A stretch of 64,000 bases of DNA, taken from assembly GCF_050587525.1 (NCBI RefSeq), contig NZ_JBOBFT010000013.1, forward strand, positions 1-64,000, written 5' to 3'. Source of the DNA: Plantibacter sp050587525 (GTDB lineage: Bacteria; Actinomycetota; Actinomycetes; Actinomycetales; Microbacteriaceae). A program made the translations under genes and the position numbers. The notes under the pieces were generated by a model that made no database searches, was not told where the DNA came from, and saw only the letters and a program-made list of their open reading frames with translations. Of the stretch, positions 51,814-60,280 are shown in pieces; the first letter of the stretch is position 1; each line of letters opens with the position of its first letter.

Positions 51814-53286
51814 TCATGTGTCAGGGAGTGGTTCGAGGGGGTACCAGTCCGGGGGATCCGGTTCCGTGGTGAATACCTGACCACTCGGACTGATCCAGTG
51901 CAGCACCCCGTCCGGACCCGGTTCCAGGGACCAGTTGGTTTCGTGTTTGAGGTGGTGGTGCTTCGGACACAGGTGCGCGAGGTTCTCCACCGACGTTTCA
52001 CCTCCCTCCGACCACGGGACCGTGTGGTCCAGTTCGCATCCCTTCGCGAGGCGGTTGCAGCCCGGTGCTCGGCAGTGGGTGTCTCGGATCGCGAGGGCTC
52101 GTTTCATGTCCGCGGGTGGCACGTATCGTTCTCGACTCACCGAGAGGACCGCCCCGGTCTCAGGGTGGGTGAGGATCCGGGTGAAGGACTTCGCGTGCAC
52201 GCTCAGCCTGACCGCGGTCTCCGGGTCGATGGGACCGTAGCCTTCGAGGGAACCTGGTTGGTGCTCGTGACCAAGGATCGTCATCACCGGGACCGTGACA
52301 TGCACGGTGGGGATGATGCCTTCCGTGATGTCCTCGATGCTCGGGAGCGGACGGGTCGCGGTGCGGGGTTCAAGGGCCGAGAGGGCCGCGCGGCCACGGT
52401 CAAGGACAGCCACGTTCGGTGTCGGTGTGGTTGCCCCGTCGTCCATGGACGCGGCGGGACGCGCTGGTAGGGACCGTGCCGCCCACGCAGGGACTTCCTC
52501 ATCCTCGACAACTGGTGTGGCCGTTATGGGCGCCGCGACCAGTGCGGGACGCCCAGAAGACGCCGTGACACCGTAGAGGAGCAGACTCTGGGCGTTGTCG
52601 ACCATCAACTGCGCACGCGTGCGGGAATCGCCGCGGCGTTGCGTGGCCGCAGTGAGGTCGGACAGGCGGTTGTAGGCGGCAGTTGCGATGGTCGCCGTGG
52701 TGAGGATCGACAGCCACGACATGCCATCCGGTGCCGGGGTCAGGGTCACGTGGCGGTCCTGCCTGGCCCGGTGGTGACGGGTACCGATGGTTTCCGGGTG
52801 GAGCTTCTCCCGCAACTGCCGAGCCAGCTGCTTCAGCTGTGCCGCGGTGCAGGTCTGCGCGAGGGGCAGGATCCGAGTCTCGAACTCTGCACGATCCGCA
52901 GAGTCGACATCCGCGAGCTGCTCCACGATCACCCGAGCATGCCCGACCGAGATCGAACCCCCGGAGAGCGCGGCAAGCGTGGCAGGGAGCTGGTCCACGA
53001 GGACTTTGGACTCGGCGATGCGATGTTGGATCGTGCGCTCCGGAACCCGCGTCATCGCAGAGAGCTCCAGGTGCAGGGAGAGACGGGCGAGGTCCTTCGC
53101 CCGGGCCGAGGTCGTGCCGGGAGGAGCGAGCGTGAGCGCGGTGAGGTCGGACAGGCGGGCGGCCTCGGCGAACAGGGTGGCCTTGCGTGCTTCGGCTGCC
53201 GCGATACAGACGTTTTCCGCGACGATCTGCTCGCCGAGGCTCGTGAGACGAGCGGCGATCGCGTCCGGAGTCGAAGGTATGTCCAC
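51814..53286 (-). CDS. DUF222/HNH endonuclease family protein
   Basis: 490 residues. The N-terminal DUF222 region (LHLELSAMTRVPERTIQHRIAES, GSISVGHARVIVEQLADVD) is helical. The C-terminal HNH nuclease is complete: CRAPGCNRLAKGCELDHTVPW, then NLAHLCPKHHHLKHETNW. The family includes the 13E12 repeat proteins of mycobacteria and is often multicopy; its cellular role is unsettled. Here it is flanked on both sides by dense arrays of the palindromic repeat. The start at 53286 gives MDIPSTPDAIAARLTSLGEQI, a normal N-terminus. Confidence 0.92.
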   Translation of the reverse strand: MDIPSTPDAIAARLTSLGEQIVAENVCIAAAEARKATLFAEAARLSDLTALTLAPPGTTSARAKDLARLSLHLELSAMTRVPERTIQHRIAESKVLVDQLPATLAALSGGSISVGHARVIVEQLADVDSADRAEFETRILPLAQTCTAAQLKQLARQLREKLHPETIGTRHHRARQDRHVTLTPAPDGMSWLSILTTATIATAAYNRLSDLTAATQRRGDSRTRAQLMVDNAQSLLLYGVTASSGRPALVAAPITATPVVEDEEVPAWAARSLPARPAASMDDGATTPTPNVAVLDRGRAALSALEPRTATRPLPSIEDITEGIIPTVHVTVPVMTILGHEHQPGSLEGYGPIDPETAVRLSVHAKSFTRILTHPETGAVLSVSRERYVPPADMKRALAIRDTHCRAPGCNRLAKGCELDHTVPWSEGGETSVENLAHLCPKHHHLKHETNWSLEPGPDGVLHWISPSGQVFTTEPDPPDWYPLEPLPDT

Positions 53287-53365
53287 TCATCAAGAATACC
53301 AAGGAGACGTGTTCTAGAACAGGGGTTCGAAGAATCTGTGGAGAACTTCTGCGCACCTAGACCCC

Positions 53366-53612
53366 ACACTTCGACAAGCTCAGTGACCGGGACTGAGAGG
53401 CGCGGCGGTATTGCGAGGGCGACGCACTTCGACAGTCTCAGTGACCGAGCTGGGGCGACCCACTTCGACAGGCTCAGTGACCGGGAGCGAGAAGCGCGGC
53501 GGTATTGCGAGGGCAACGCACTTCGACAGGCTCAGTGACCGGGAGAACACTTCGACGGACTCAGTGACCGGGCTGGGGCGACGCACTTCGACAGGCTCGG
53601 CGGCCGGGCGGA
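53366..53612. repeat. Array of six same-orientation palindromic repeats
   Basis: The 359-bp interval 53287-53645 holds no gene. Copies start at about 53367, 53425, 53460, 53518, 53547 and 53583, all plus orientation. A longer unit, including GCGCGGCGGTATTGCGAGGG before the core, occurs at about 53401 and 53495, so whole segments were duplicated. Confidence 0.88.
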
Positions 53613-53645
53613 AAGAGCGCGGCGCCAGGAAGCCGAGAACAAACG

Positions 53646-54887
53646 TCAGGCCAGCAGACCGAAGAAGGCGGCGATCCAGTCCGCAGCCACGAGCCGATCG
53701 GTCGATCTGCCCATGATCCGAGGAGCCCGCTTCGGGTTCGGAACGACGTGTCCACCACCCTCGATCGTCACGAGCGTGACGGGCTGAAGCCCGTCGGCAC
53801 GATAATCAGTCCGAACGATCGACGTCCGAGAACGACCCGGAGCGTCCACGGCGGACGTCGTCGGAACACCGCCAACACCGCCCGGCAGCCCCGAAGCACC
53901 AGAACCCACACCAGCGACCGGGAAACCATTGCGCTCAGCGAAGTACGCAGCGGTTTCTGGCGCCGACATCCCGAGCCCACGAGGACGGAATCCCCACAGG
54001 CTCGCCATCCCACCACCGTAGGGCACGAGCGGATCCGCGGTGCCGTGGAAGAGGATCGTCGGCAGCGAATGAGGATGCGCCGGAGCAAGCACATCGGCAG
54101 GCGGCACAGCAGCACTCGACAGCACAGCAGCACCAGGAAGCCCACCATCACGCGACGGCACGGGACCGGGCGCGAACTCCGCCGGAACGGACTGCGTGAC
54201 GGAGACGATCGCGATGCCGGCCAGGCGATCCGGGATCTCATGAGCAAGACGGATCACCATCTGGCCACCGTTCGAGAACCCGATGGCGTAGACACGAGCC
54301 GGATCGATGCCGAACCGCTCCCGAAGCCGATCGACGACAGCGATCGTGAACGCCGTGTCGTCCATCCCGTCACGCCGTGCAGCGAAGTCGGACGAACGGC
54401 GCGCATCGTTCCAGTGACGCTTGTGACCATCGAGATAGACGACGATCGAACCACCGCCGACGAGCCCGCCGGCAGTAGAACCAGCGGCACCCGCAGAACC
54501 GGCAGCAGTACCGCCGGCAGCAGCAGCACCGAACCCACCGGCGAAGCGATCGAACGTCCCACCCGCGAACGAGCGGAGGATGGCACCGGTCTGATTGGAA
54601 CCATGGAACGCGAGGACCACGGACCCGTCCTCCCGCCCGACCGGAGGCCGCACGACGAGAGCCGAACGCTCATGCCCTCCGACATCGAGGACGAGGCGCT
54701 CACTCCGCAGCTCACCACTGCGCCCATCCCCGCCGATCCGCCGACGCTCTTCGACCGACCCACCCCCACCGGCACCCCCACGCCCACTGTTTCCATGCGC
54801 GCTGTTTCCATGCCCACTGTTTCCATGCGCCCTGTTTCCATCCGAGCCGCTCCCACGCCCATCGCTCCCACGCACCACTCGCGACAT
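53646..54887 (-). CDS. PHB-depolymerase/feruloyl-esterase-like alpha/beta hydrolase
   Basis: 413 residues from the ATG at 54887; a GTG 24 nt upstream is also possible. The hydrolase core has AFHGSNQTG, YLDGHKRHWND, the nucleophile elbow AIGFSNGGQM (Ser), ILFHGTADPLVPYGG (Asp) and GGGHVVPNP (His), as in LpqC/PHB depolymerase esterases. The first 55 residues are Gly/Ser/Asn-rich and contain HGNSG/HGNSA units from a 15-bp repeat. No signal peptide is evident. The Ala/Gly-rich insertion around residues 110-145 is also low complexity. Confidence 0.85.
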   Translation of the reverse strand: MSRVVRGSDGRGSGSDGNRAHGNSGHGNSAHGNSGRGGAGGGGSVEERRRIGGDGRSGELRSERLVLDVGGHERSALVVRPPVGREDGSVVLAFHGSNQTGAILRSFAGGTFDRFAGGFGAAAAGGTAAGSAGAAGSTAGGLVGGGSIVVYLDGHKRHWNDARRSSDFAARRDGMDDTAFTIAVVDRLRERFGIDPARVYAIGFSNGGQMVIRLAHEIPDRLAGIAIVSVTQSVPAEFAPGPVPSRDGGLPGAAVLSSAAVPPADVLAPAHPHSLPTILFHGTADPLVPYGGGMASLWGFRPRGLGMSAPETAAYFAERNGFPVAGVGSGASGLPGGVGGVPTTSAVDAPGRSRTSIVRTDYRADGLQPVTLVTIEGGGHVVPNPKRAPRIMGRSTDRLVAADWIAAFFGLLA

Positions 54888-55019
54888 CACTCCTCGATTC
54901 CCGGCGATCACCGCCGTGCTCCATGGCGACGACCGCGCGATCCGCGGTGGCGACCGCCATCACGCCGACCGTACCACAAACGGATGACCTATCCACTCGG
55001 ATTCGGGATCCGTCTGGTG

Positions 55020-55055
55020 TACGGTCGAACCATGACACGAACGGTCGAAGCATGA
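55020..55055 (+). promoter_or_regulatory. Leaderless-type promoter and 7-codon leader frame before the TetR gene
   Basis: TACGGT (55020-55025), 6 nt and an ATG at 55032 match the leaderless geometry. That ATG opens a 7-codon frame (MTRTVEA) whose TGA overlaps the ATG of the TetR gene (ATGA at 55052). The 20 bp around the two ATGs are near-duplicates (ACGGTCGAACCATGAC / ACGGTCGAAGCATGAC). Confidence 0.45.
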
Positions 55056-55630
55056 CGCCGGCAGACGACTCACCGACTCGCCTCCGCAGCGACGCCGCAC
55101 GGAACCGGACGGCGATCATCACGGCCGCCCGATCGATGGCGGACGCCCGCGAACCCGTACAGCTGAACGCGGTCGCCCGAGCCGCGGAAGTGGGCGTGGG
55201 AACCGTCTACCGGCACTTCCCGACGGTCGAAGACCTCCTGGAGACCCTCGTCGACGACCGGTTCATCAGCCTGACCGCGGACGCCGCAGCCGCAGCGGAC
55301 GCCATCGATCCCGTCGAAGCGTTCCGCACGTTCCTGCGCGCTTCCGTGCTCGTCTACGTCGAGGACGAACTCTTCGCCACGGCCGCGACGAATGCCAGGC
55401 CGGCGCGCCAGGAGACGCGACGACTCAGGATGGGCCTGCTCACGGAGTTCAGCCGTCTCCTCGAACGGGTCGCAGACGCCGACGGGCTCAGGGCGTCGGT
55501 CGGAGCGGACGATGCGATGGCCCTCGTGTGCGGCATCGCCTACGCCGTCAGGCTGTCACCGGAACGTCCGCGAGCGGTCGTCGCCGAACGCTATCTCGGC
55601 GCACTGCTCGACGGACTCGTGCAGCGCTGA
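55052..55630 (+). CDS. TetR/AcrR-family transcriptional regulator
   Basis: 192 residues. N-terminal helix-turn-helix: RTAIITAARSMADAREPVQ, then AVARAAEVGVGTVYRHFPTVEDLLETLV, the standard TetR DNA-binding domain. The remainder is an Ala/Leu-rich helical ligand domain. It is divergent from the esterase gene with a small gap, so it may repress that gene, itself, or both. The ATG is coupled to a short leader frame upstream. Confidence 0.9.
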   Translation: MTPADDSPTRLRSDAARNRTAIITAARSMADAREPVQLNAVARAAEVGVGTVYRHFPTVEDLLETLVDDRFISLTADAAAAADAIDPVEAFRTFLRASVLVYVEDELFATAATNARPARQETRRLRMGLLTEFSRLLERVADADGLRASVGADDAMALVCGIAYAVRLSPERPRAVVAERYLGALLDGLVQR

Positions 55631-55714
55631 GCGGAAACCCCGGACACCAACCGGGCACCACGCACCCACGCATCCCGCCCCGCACCCAGGCATCCACGCA
55701 CCCCGCCCAGGCAC

Positions 55715-58279
55715 CTACGCGCTCAACAACGACCGAACGAGCGCGAACGTCTCCTGCCTCGACAGCTCGGGCAGGTACGCCCCGCCGATCGCCCGCCCGA
55801 TGACGGGCAGCGTGAGCGGGTCCCGGTAGGCCAGCGACAGCGTCTCGTACCGCGGGTGGAACTTCGCCTTGTACCGGAACAGCGACGTGAAGCCGTAGGC
55901 GGGCTCGAGCTTCCTGGCGAGGACGTCGAGAACCCGTGAGAGCACGGTCGGCGCCTCCTGCTCCTCACCGTCGGCGAGCGGCGGAGTGGCGAGCGGAGCA
56001 CCAGACAGCGACAGGAGTTCAGCCCCGTCCGCCTGCATGCGCAGCGCTGCGGAAGCGATCAGGAACTCCATGATCCCGGGCATGCTGTCGGGAGACTTCC
56101 GCATGAAGTCGAGCGTCCAGCCGACGGTGAGACCATCACGGAACACAGGCAGCCAACTCGTGACCGCCTGCAACCGACCGTCCGGACCGACCGCCACCAT
56201 GAGGGCGACATCGGGGTCCTGCAACTCCTCGAAGCCACCGAGCGTGAAGCCCATCTCCGGCAGCTCCTTCTCCGTGACCCACTGCTCCGAGATGTCGCGG
56301 ATCTGCGTCTGCAGCGGCTTCGCGAGTTCGTCGTAACTCGTCCACTGGGCGGAGATGCCCTCTTTGGTCCCTCGGTTGAGCGGCGTCCGGATGTTCTGCC
56401 ACGACTTGCCCGTGAAGGCGAGCGTGGTGAGGTCGAGCGTCGTCTCGACGGCGACGGGCAACGACTCCCAACCGAGCTCATCCACGATGGGCAGGAGCCG
56501 TTCGTGCACGCTGTAGAACGCCGGGATCCAGCTGTTCGCGTCGCAGTGCGCGATGAAGCCGAGCATTGCTTCGCGTTCCAGTTCCGGACGGCAGATCGGG
56601 TCGGAGAGGGTGATGGCGACATCGCCGATCACGCGGTACGCGACGGCGGCCTGCCTGTCGGCGCTGAACCAGTACTGGTTGCCTGGCCACAACGCCATGA
56701 AGCCGAGCGTACCGGCGCCGCGTTCGATCAGTCGACGCACCTCGGTCTCGCCGAGGCGACTGGCGACGGAACGCGAGGAGCCGAGCACCCGAACGAGCCC
56801 GATGACGACGAGCGTCCAGAACACGGGGCCGACCCACTGCAGCACCATCGCCGTGACGGGATGCGTGGACGAGTAGACCGCGTCGTTCGTCAGGAGGAAG
56901 TTGACCGGCAGGAAGCGGAGGAGCGCGTCGACGAGGAGCTGTTGCGGCGCAACGACGGGGCTGAACGAACTGATCGTGAGGAGCGACGCGAGGAGGGTGA
57001 GCCCCGTGAGGAGCAAGAATCCGACCCCCGTCCAGACGGAGAACCGCGCAACGGCCGAGGGATCCGAGCGGATCGCGAAGTGCCTCCGGTTGACGAGCAG
57101 CACGATGCTCACGATGACGGGCACGAGCATCGGTCCGCCGGCCCAGAGGAGGAGTTCGATCGCATCGATGGCGCGGAGCCCGGTGGAGCTCGGGTCGAAG
57201 ACGACACCGAGGGCGAGGATCGCGAACACCGAGGCGAGCGCTGCGATGACGAGGTTCACGACGACGGCGAGCAGGAGGCCCAGGCGACGCCCCTTGCGGA
57301 GCCCCATGGCGGCCACGAGCAGGAGGGCGAGCGGGAGGAAGAGCAGGATGATCGACCCGGGGCCGTGCAGTTGCAGGAACGCGCTGTCGTGCGCACAAGC
57401 GAGGGCGGATTCGTTCGCGCATGCCTCCTTGACGCCCGCGGAGTCCGGGAACGGGTCGCCGAAGATCCAACCGAACATGGACAGGACACCGATCCCGGTG
57501 GGGTTGAGGGCGGCGATGACGGGACCGATCGCGCTGATCGCGACGGTGAGCGCCAGCAGGTTGCGCGTCTCCGCGTGGGAGCTGCGGTGCAGGTTGAAGC
57601 GCGCACCTCCGTGCTGCAGGGCTGCACCGAGCAGCAGACCCGCGAGACCGGCGATGAGCCGGTAGGCGTCTGAGGACGCACCGTTGAACAGCGCGAGGAC
57701 GAGGAGGACCGCGATACCGCCGATGCGGACACGCCGACGCCAGAGCGGACCTGCGAAGGCACTCGCGGTGAGCAGCGCCCCGACGACGGGGATGAGCGGA
57801 TCCACCGTGCTGTCCGTCCAGGTCTCCGCCGACCACGCCTCGCCGATGAGGTTGCCGAGCCACTGGGCGACGAGACCGAATCCGACGCCGGCGACACCGG
57901 TGACGCCCAACGCGAGCGCGGTACGGCCATGGCCCAGTCGACGCTCGGACCAGCCGACGGCGCCGAGGACGGCGGCGAGGAGGAGGACGAGCCGCAGCGG
58001 ACCCTCCGGGATCACGAGCGCCGTGAAGATCGTCCACCAGTGGCCGTCGGCGAACACGGTCTCCACACCGGTCCCCCACTGCGCGACGGCAAGCGTGGTC
58101 GCGGTAGCGAACGCCGTCCCGGACACGAGCGCGGCGGTCAGGATGACGAACGCGAAGCCGACGGCGACGGGGACGGACGCGAGGTACCGTCCGATCGCGC
58201 TCGTCGAGCGGACGATGCGACCGGGCGTCCGGTCGACGTGCCCAGGCTGCTCGGCCTGCACAGGCTGCTCGGCGCGCAC
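55715..58279 (-). CDS. MprF-like membrane protein with C-terminal DUF2156 (lysyl-phosphatidylglycerol synthase type)
   Basis: 854 residues. About a dozen hydrophobic segments fill residues 30-510, starting with a rhomboid-like block. The C-terminal soluble domain (about 530-854) is DUF2156, the GNAT-like aminoacyl transferase of MprF: WPGNQYWFSADRQAAVAYRV, LTTLAFTGKSWQNIRTPLNRG, MGFTLGGFEELQDPDVAL, LYAKFHP-like FRYKAKFHPRYE. Such proteins add amino acids to lipids and lower the negative charge of the membrane. The start is uncertain: the GTG at 58279 lacks a ribosome site, whereas AAGGA lies before an in-frame ATC 45 nt upstream. Confidence 0.87.
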   Translation of the reverse strand: MRAEQPVQAEQPGHVDRTPGRIVRSTSAIGRYLASVPVAVGFAFVILTAALVSGTAFATATTLAVAQWGTGVETVFADGHWWTIFTALVIPEGPLRLVLLLAAVLGAVGWSERRLGHGRTALALGVTGVAGVGFGLVAQWLGNLIGEAWSAETWTDSTVDPLIPVVGALLTASAFAGPLWRRRVRIGGIAVLLVLALFNGASSDAYRLIAGLAGLLLGAALQHGGARFNLHRSSHAETRNLLALTVAISAIGPVIAALNPTGIGVLSMFGWIFGDPFPDSAGVKEACANESALACAHDSAFLQLHGPGSIILLFLPLALLLVAAMGLRKGRRLGLLLAVVVNLVIAALASVFAILALGVVFDPSSTGLRAIDAIELLLWAGGPMLVPVIVSIVLLVNRRHFAIRSDPSAVARFSVWTGVGFLLLTGLTLLASLLTISSFSPVVAPQQLLVDALLRFLPVNFLLTNDAVYSSTHPVTAMVLQWVGPVFWTLVVIGLVRVLGSSRSVASRLGETEVRRLIERGAGTLGFMALWPGNQYWFSADRQAAVAYRVIGDVAITLSDPICRPELEREAMLGFIAHCDANSWIPAFYSVHERLLPIVDELGWESLPVAVETTLDLTTLAFTGKSWQNIRTPLNRGTKEGISAQWTSYDELAKPLQTQIRDISEQWVTEKELPEMGFTLGGFEELQDPDVALMVAVGPDGRLQAVTSWLPVFRDGLTVGWTLDFMRKSPDSMPGIMEFLIASAALRMQADGAELLSLSGAPLATPPLADGEEQEAPTVLSRVLDVLARKLEPAYGFTSLFRYKAKFHPRYETLSLAYRDPLTLPVIGRAIGGAYLPELSRQETFALVRSLLSA

Positions 58280-58458
58280 CGGCTGCTCGGACGGAACGGC
58301 AGGACTGTCGGGTGTACTGATGATGGTCGGTCCTTCGTGACGCGGAACGGGAGATCGTCCGTGTCCACGCTACGGACCATGCCCCGTCTTGGAATCGTCC
58401 ATGAGGATGAGACCTGCCCGGTTCGCCTCGTACCGGAGGCTGGTGTCTGGTGCGCGCG

Positions 58459-58533
58459 CTCAGCCGACCGTGCCTCAGCCGACCGTGCCTCAGCCGACCG
58501 TGACTCAGCCGACCGTGACTCAGCCGACCGTGA
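58459..58533. repeat. 15-bp tandem repeat at the 3' end of the membrane-protein gene
   Basis: Five copies of CTCAGCCGACCGTGA with small changes in the first two. Because the period is 15 bp, each unit supplies the same stop codon in frame with the minus-strand gene, so four spare stops follow the real one. Confidence 0.85.
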
Positions 58534-59893
58534 CGACCGGTGTGCCCTCGTCGGCGCCCTCCGGCACCTCGACCACAGGGCGCTGCAGCAGTTCGAGCAG
58601 CGCGATGACGATCGCGGCGACGACGAGCGTCCAGACGACGAGTCCCGCCGTGAGCGGCCGGACGAGGAGCACGATCGCAGCGGAGCCGACGGCGACGACG
58701 ACCCGGAGCAGCACACGCTGGCGGTACAGCCACACACCGGTCGCGCCCGTCGTGACCCCGTGCTGCTCCGCCGACTCGCGGATCCAGCGCACCCCGCTCG
58801 CGAAGAAGCCGCGCAGACGCCTGGGGATGCGGAACGGACCCGAGTACCAGGCGACGACCGCGACGACGACTGCGAGGACGAGGACGGACACCCCGGTGTC
58901 GCGCATCGCCTGCACGACCGCCTCGAAGAGGATCCTGGCCACGTTCGCAGGCACGAGCGATGGGCTGATCGAAGACACGAGCACGATTTTCCCGACGCCG
59001 AACCCGACGAGGAGGGCCGCCATCGCGACGGCGAGACCGATCGCCGCCCAGACGAGTGCGAGCGCGCGGCGGCGCGCCACGAGGACACCCGCTGCGAGGA
59101 ACAGCAAGGACACCCACGGCAGCCACGCTCCCGCCGCGAGCGCGAGGCCGTAGGCGAGTTGGACGGTCGGGATCGCATCGGACTGCGCCACGGTGATCGT
59201 CCGGTCGACTGCAGGGATCTGGCTCGCGAAGGTGATGCCCTGTGCGACGAGGTGCTGTTTGACGGCCTCGATGATCGGAGCCAACTGGATGCCGATGGAA
59301 CCGTCGTCGCCGAGGCTGATCGCGGACCCCGGATCGCTCTGCAGAGCACTCACGAGCTGCGAGTGGCTGATGCGGAGGGCTTCAGCCCACACATCGGCGA
59401 ACGCGGGCGAGCCGACGAAGCCCTGCACCCCGCTCCGCATGAGCGACTGGATGCCCTGCGCGGCCGGTCCCTTGAGCGCTTCGAGCGCACGCGTGGCGAC
59501 GGGCCCGGTGCCGAGCTCCGCGATGCCGTCGAAGACGTCCGAGGTCAGCTTCGGCACGTCGACCTGCTGGTTGATGACGTCGAGCGCCTCGTCCGTGATG
59601 AACGCCTGCACCGCCGGGTCCTTCGCGAGCGGGGCGTAGGCGGCGACGAATCGGGTCGTGTCGGTCAGCTCGATCTTCGCCCAGGACGCGACGACCGCCA
59701 CGGGCGCGAGGACGGCGCCGATGACGACGAGGACGGTGGCGAGGAGGGTCCAGGACCAGTTGCGCCGGTGCTGCACCCGCACCGGTCGCTCGGACGCCGC
59801 TGACACGGGCAGCACCTGCACGCGCAGGGTCGCATTCTCCGACTCGAGCTCCTCGATGCGTCGGAGCAGATCCGCGTTCGTGCTGCGCGCCAT
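58520..59893 (-). CDS. Integral membrane protein of unknown function
   Basis: 457 residues. An N-terminal coiled-coil-like segment (ADLLRRIEELESENATLRVQV) precedes TM1 (LLATVLVVIGAVLAPVAVVAS). A large presumably extracellular region (about residues 70-240) is followed by TM segments near 245-300, 325-350 and 400-430. It resembles hypothetical membrane proteins common in actinobacteria; no catalytic motif is visible. It lies upstream of, and in the same direction as, the MprF-like gene, 240 bp away. Confidence 0.82.
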   Translation of the reverse strand: MARSTNADLLRRIEELESENATLRVQVLPVSAASERPVRVQHRRNWSWTLLATVLVVIGAVLAPVAVVASWAKIELTDTTRFVAAYAPLAKDPAVQAFITDEALDVINQQVDVPKLTSDVFDGIAELGTGPVATRALEALKGPAAQGIQSLMRSGVQGFVGSPAFADVWAEALRISHSQLVSALQSDPGSAISLGDDGSIGIQLAPIIEAVKQHLVAQGITFASQIPAVDRTITVAQSDAIPTVQLAYGLALAAGAWLPWVSLLFLAAGVLVARRRALALVWAAIGLAVAMAALLVGFGVGKIVLVSSISPSLVPANVARILFEAVVQAMRDTGVSVLVLAVVVAVVAWYSGPFRIPRRLRGFFASGVRWIRESAEQHGVTTGATGVWLYRQRVLLRVVVAVGSAAIVLLVRPLTAGLVVWTLVVAAIVIALLELLQRPVVEVPEGADEGTPVVTVG

Positions 59894-59912
59894 GATGACT
59901 CCCCAGTTCGTT

Positions 59913-59992
59913 CGGCGTCAGCCGATTCCCGCATGCGTGCGGGCAGCTTCCGTCCGGCGTCAGCCGATTCCCGCACGCGTGCGGCCAGCTTC
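59913..59992. repeat. 38-bp direct repeat containing a self-complementary segment
   Basis: Two units of 38 bp, 42 bp apart, differ at only about two positions. Each contains CCGATTCCCGCACGCGTGCG or a close variant; in the second unit CCGCACGCGTGCGG is a perfect 14-bp palindrome. Confidence 0.85.
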
Positions 59993-60169
59993 ACTGTAGC
60001 GACGACGCGAGACGTGCGTCTCACTCGGAACGAATGAGTCGGGGGAAGGCGAGGCTCCGAACCCGCGCGATCTCCGCACGAGCGCGCTCTGGCGGGGCAG
60101 CGACATCCATTGGCGACGGGGCGACATCCGGGCGGGCAGCGCTGGATATGCTGAAAACGAAGCGCGAAG

Positions 60170-60188
60170 TTTGGTGAGCCTCACCTGA
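60170..60188. promoter_or_regulatory. IdeR/DtxR-like iron box
   Basis: TTTGGTGAGCCTCACCTGA matches 14 of 19 positions of the IdeR consensus TTAGGTTAGGCTAACCTAA and keeps its dyad symmetry (GGTGAG/CTCACC). It lies 93 bp upstream of the iron-siderophore binding-protein gene, so iron-dependent repression is likely. Confidence 0.7.
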
Positions 60189-60280
60189 CTTCCACGGTCC
60201 CGACGACGCGGCCACACCCCATCGCAGAGCTCCGCTTCCCTCTGCCACCCTCCCGCACCGAATCGAAAGACCAGATCCCC

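Larger units (their letters stand above)
59894..60280. other. Intergenic region with duplicated hairpin unit and IdeR-like box
   Basis: 387 bp without a gene. It holds a 38-bp direct repeat (59913-59950 and 59955-59992), an iron box (60170-60188) and a possible -10 (TATGCT near 60147), all serving the divergent genes on either side. Confidence 0.7.

Noticed and set aside
53366..53612. Regularly recurring repeats resembling a CRISPR array
   Set aside because: Spacing is irregular (29-58 bp), intervening sequences are themselves partly duplicated, the same repeat occurs singly across the whole window in both orientations, and no cas gene is present.
56478..59126. Long 882-codon frame overlapping the MprF-like and membrane-protein genes
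   Set aside because: Arg-rich composition is the mirror of the real frames; no domain recognised.
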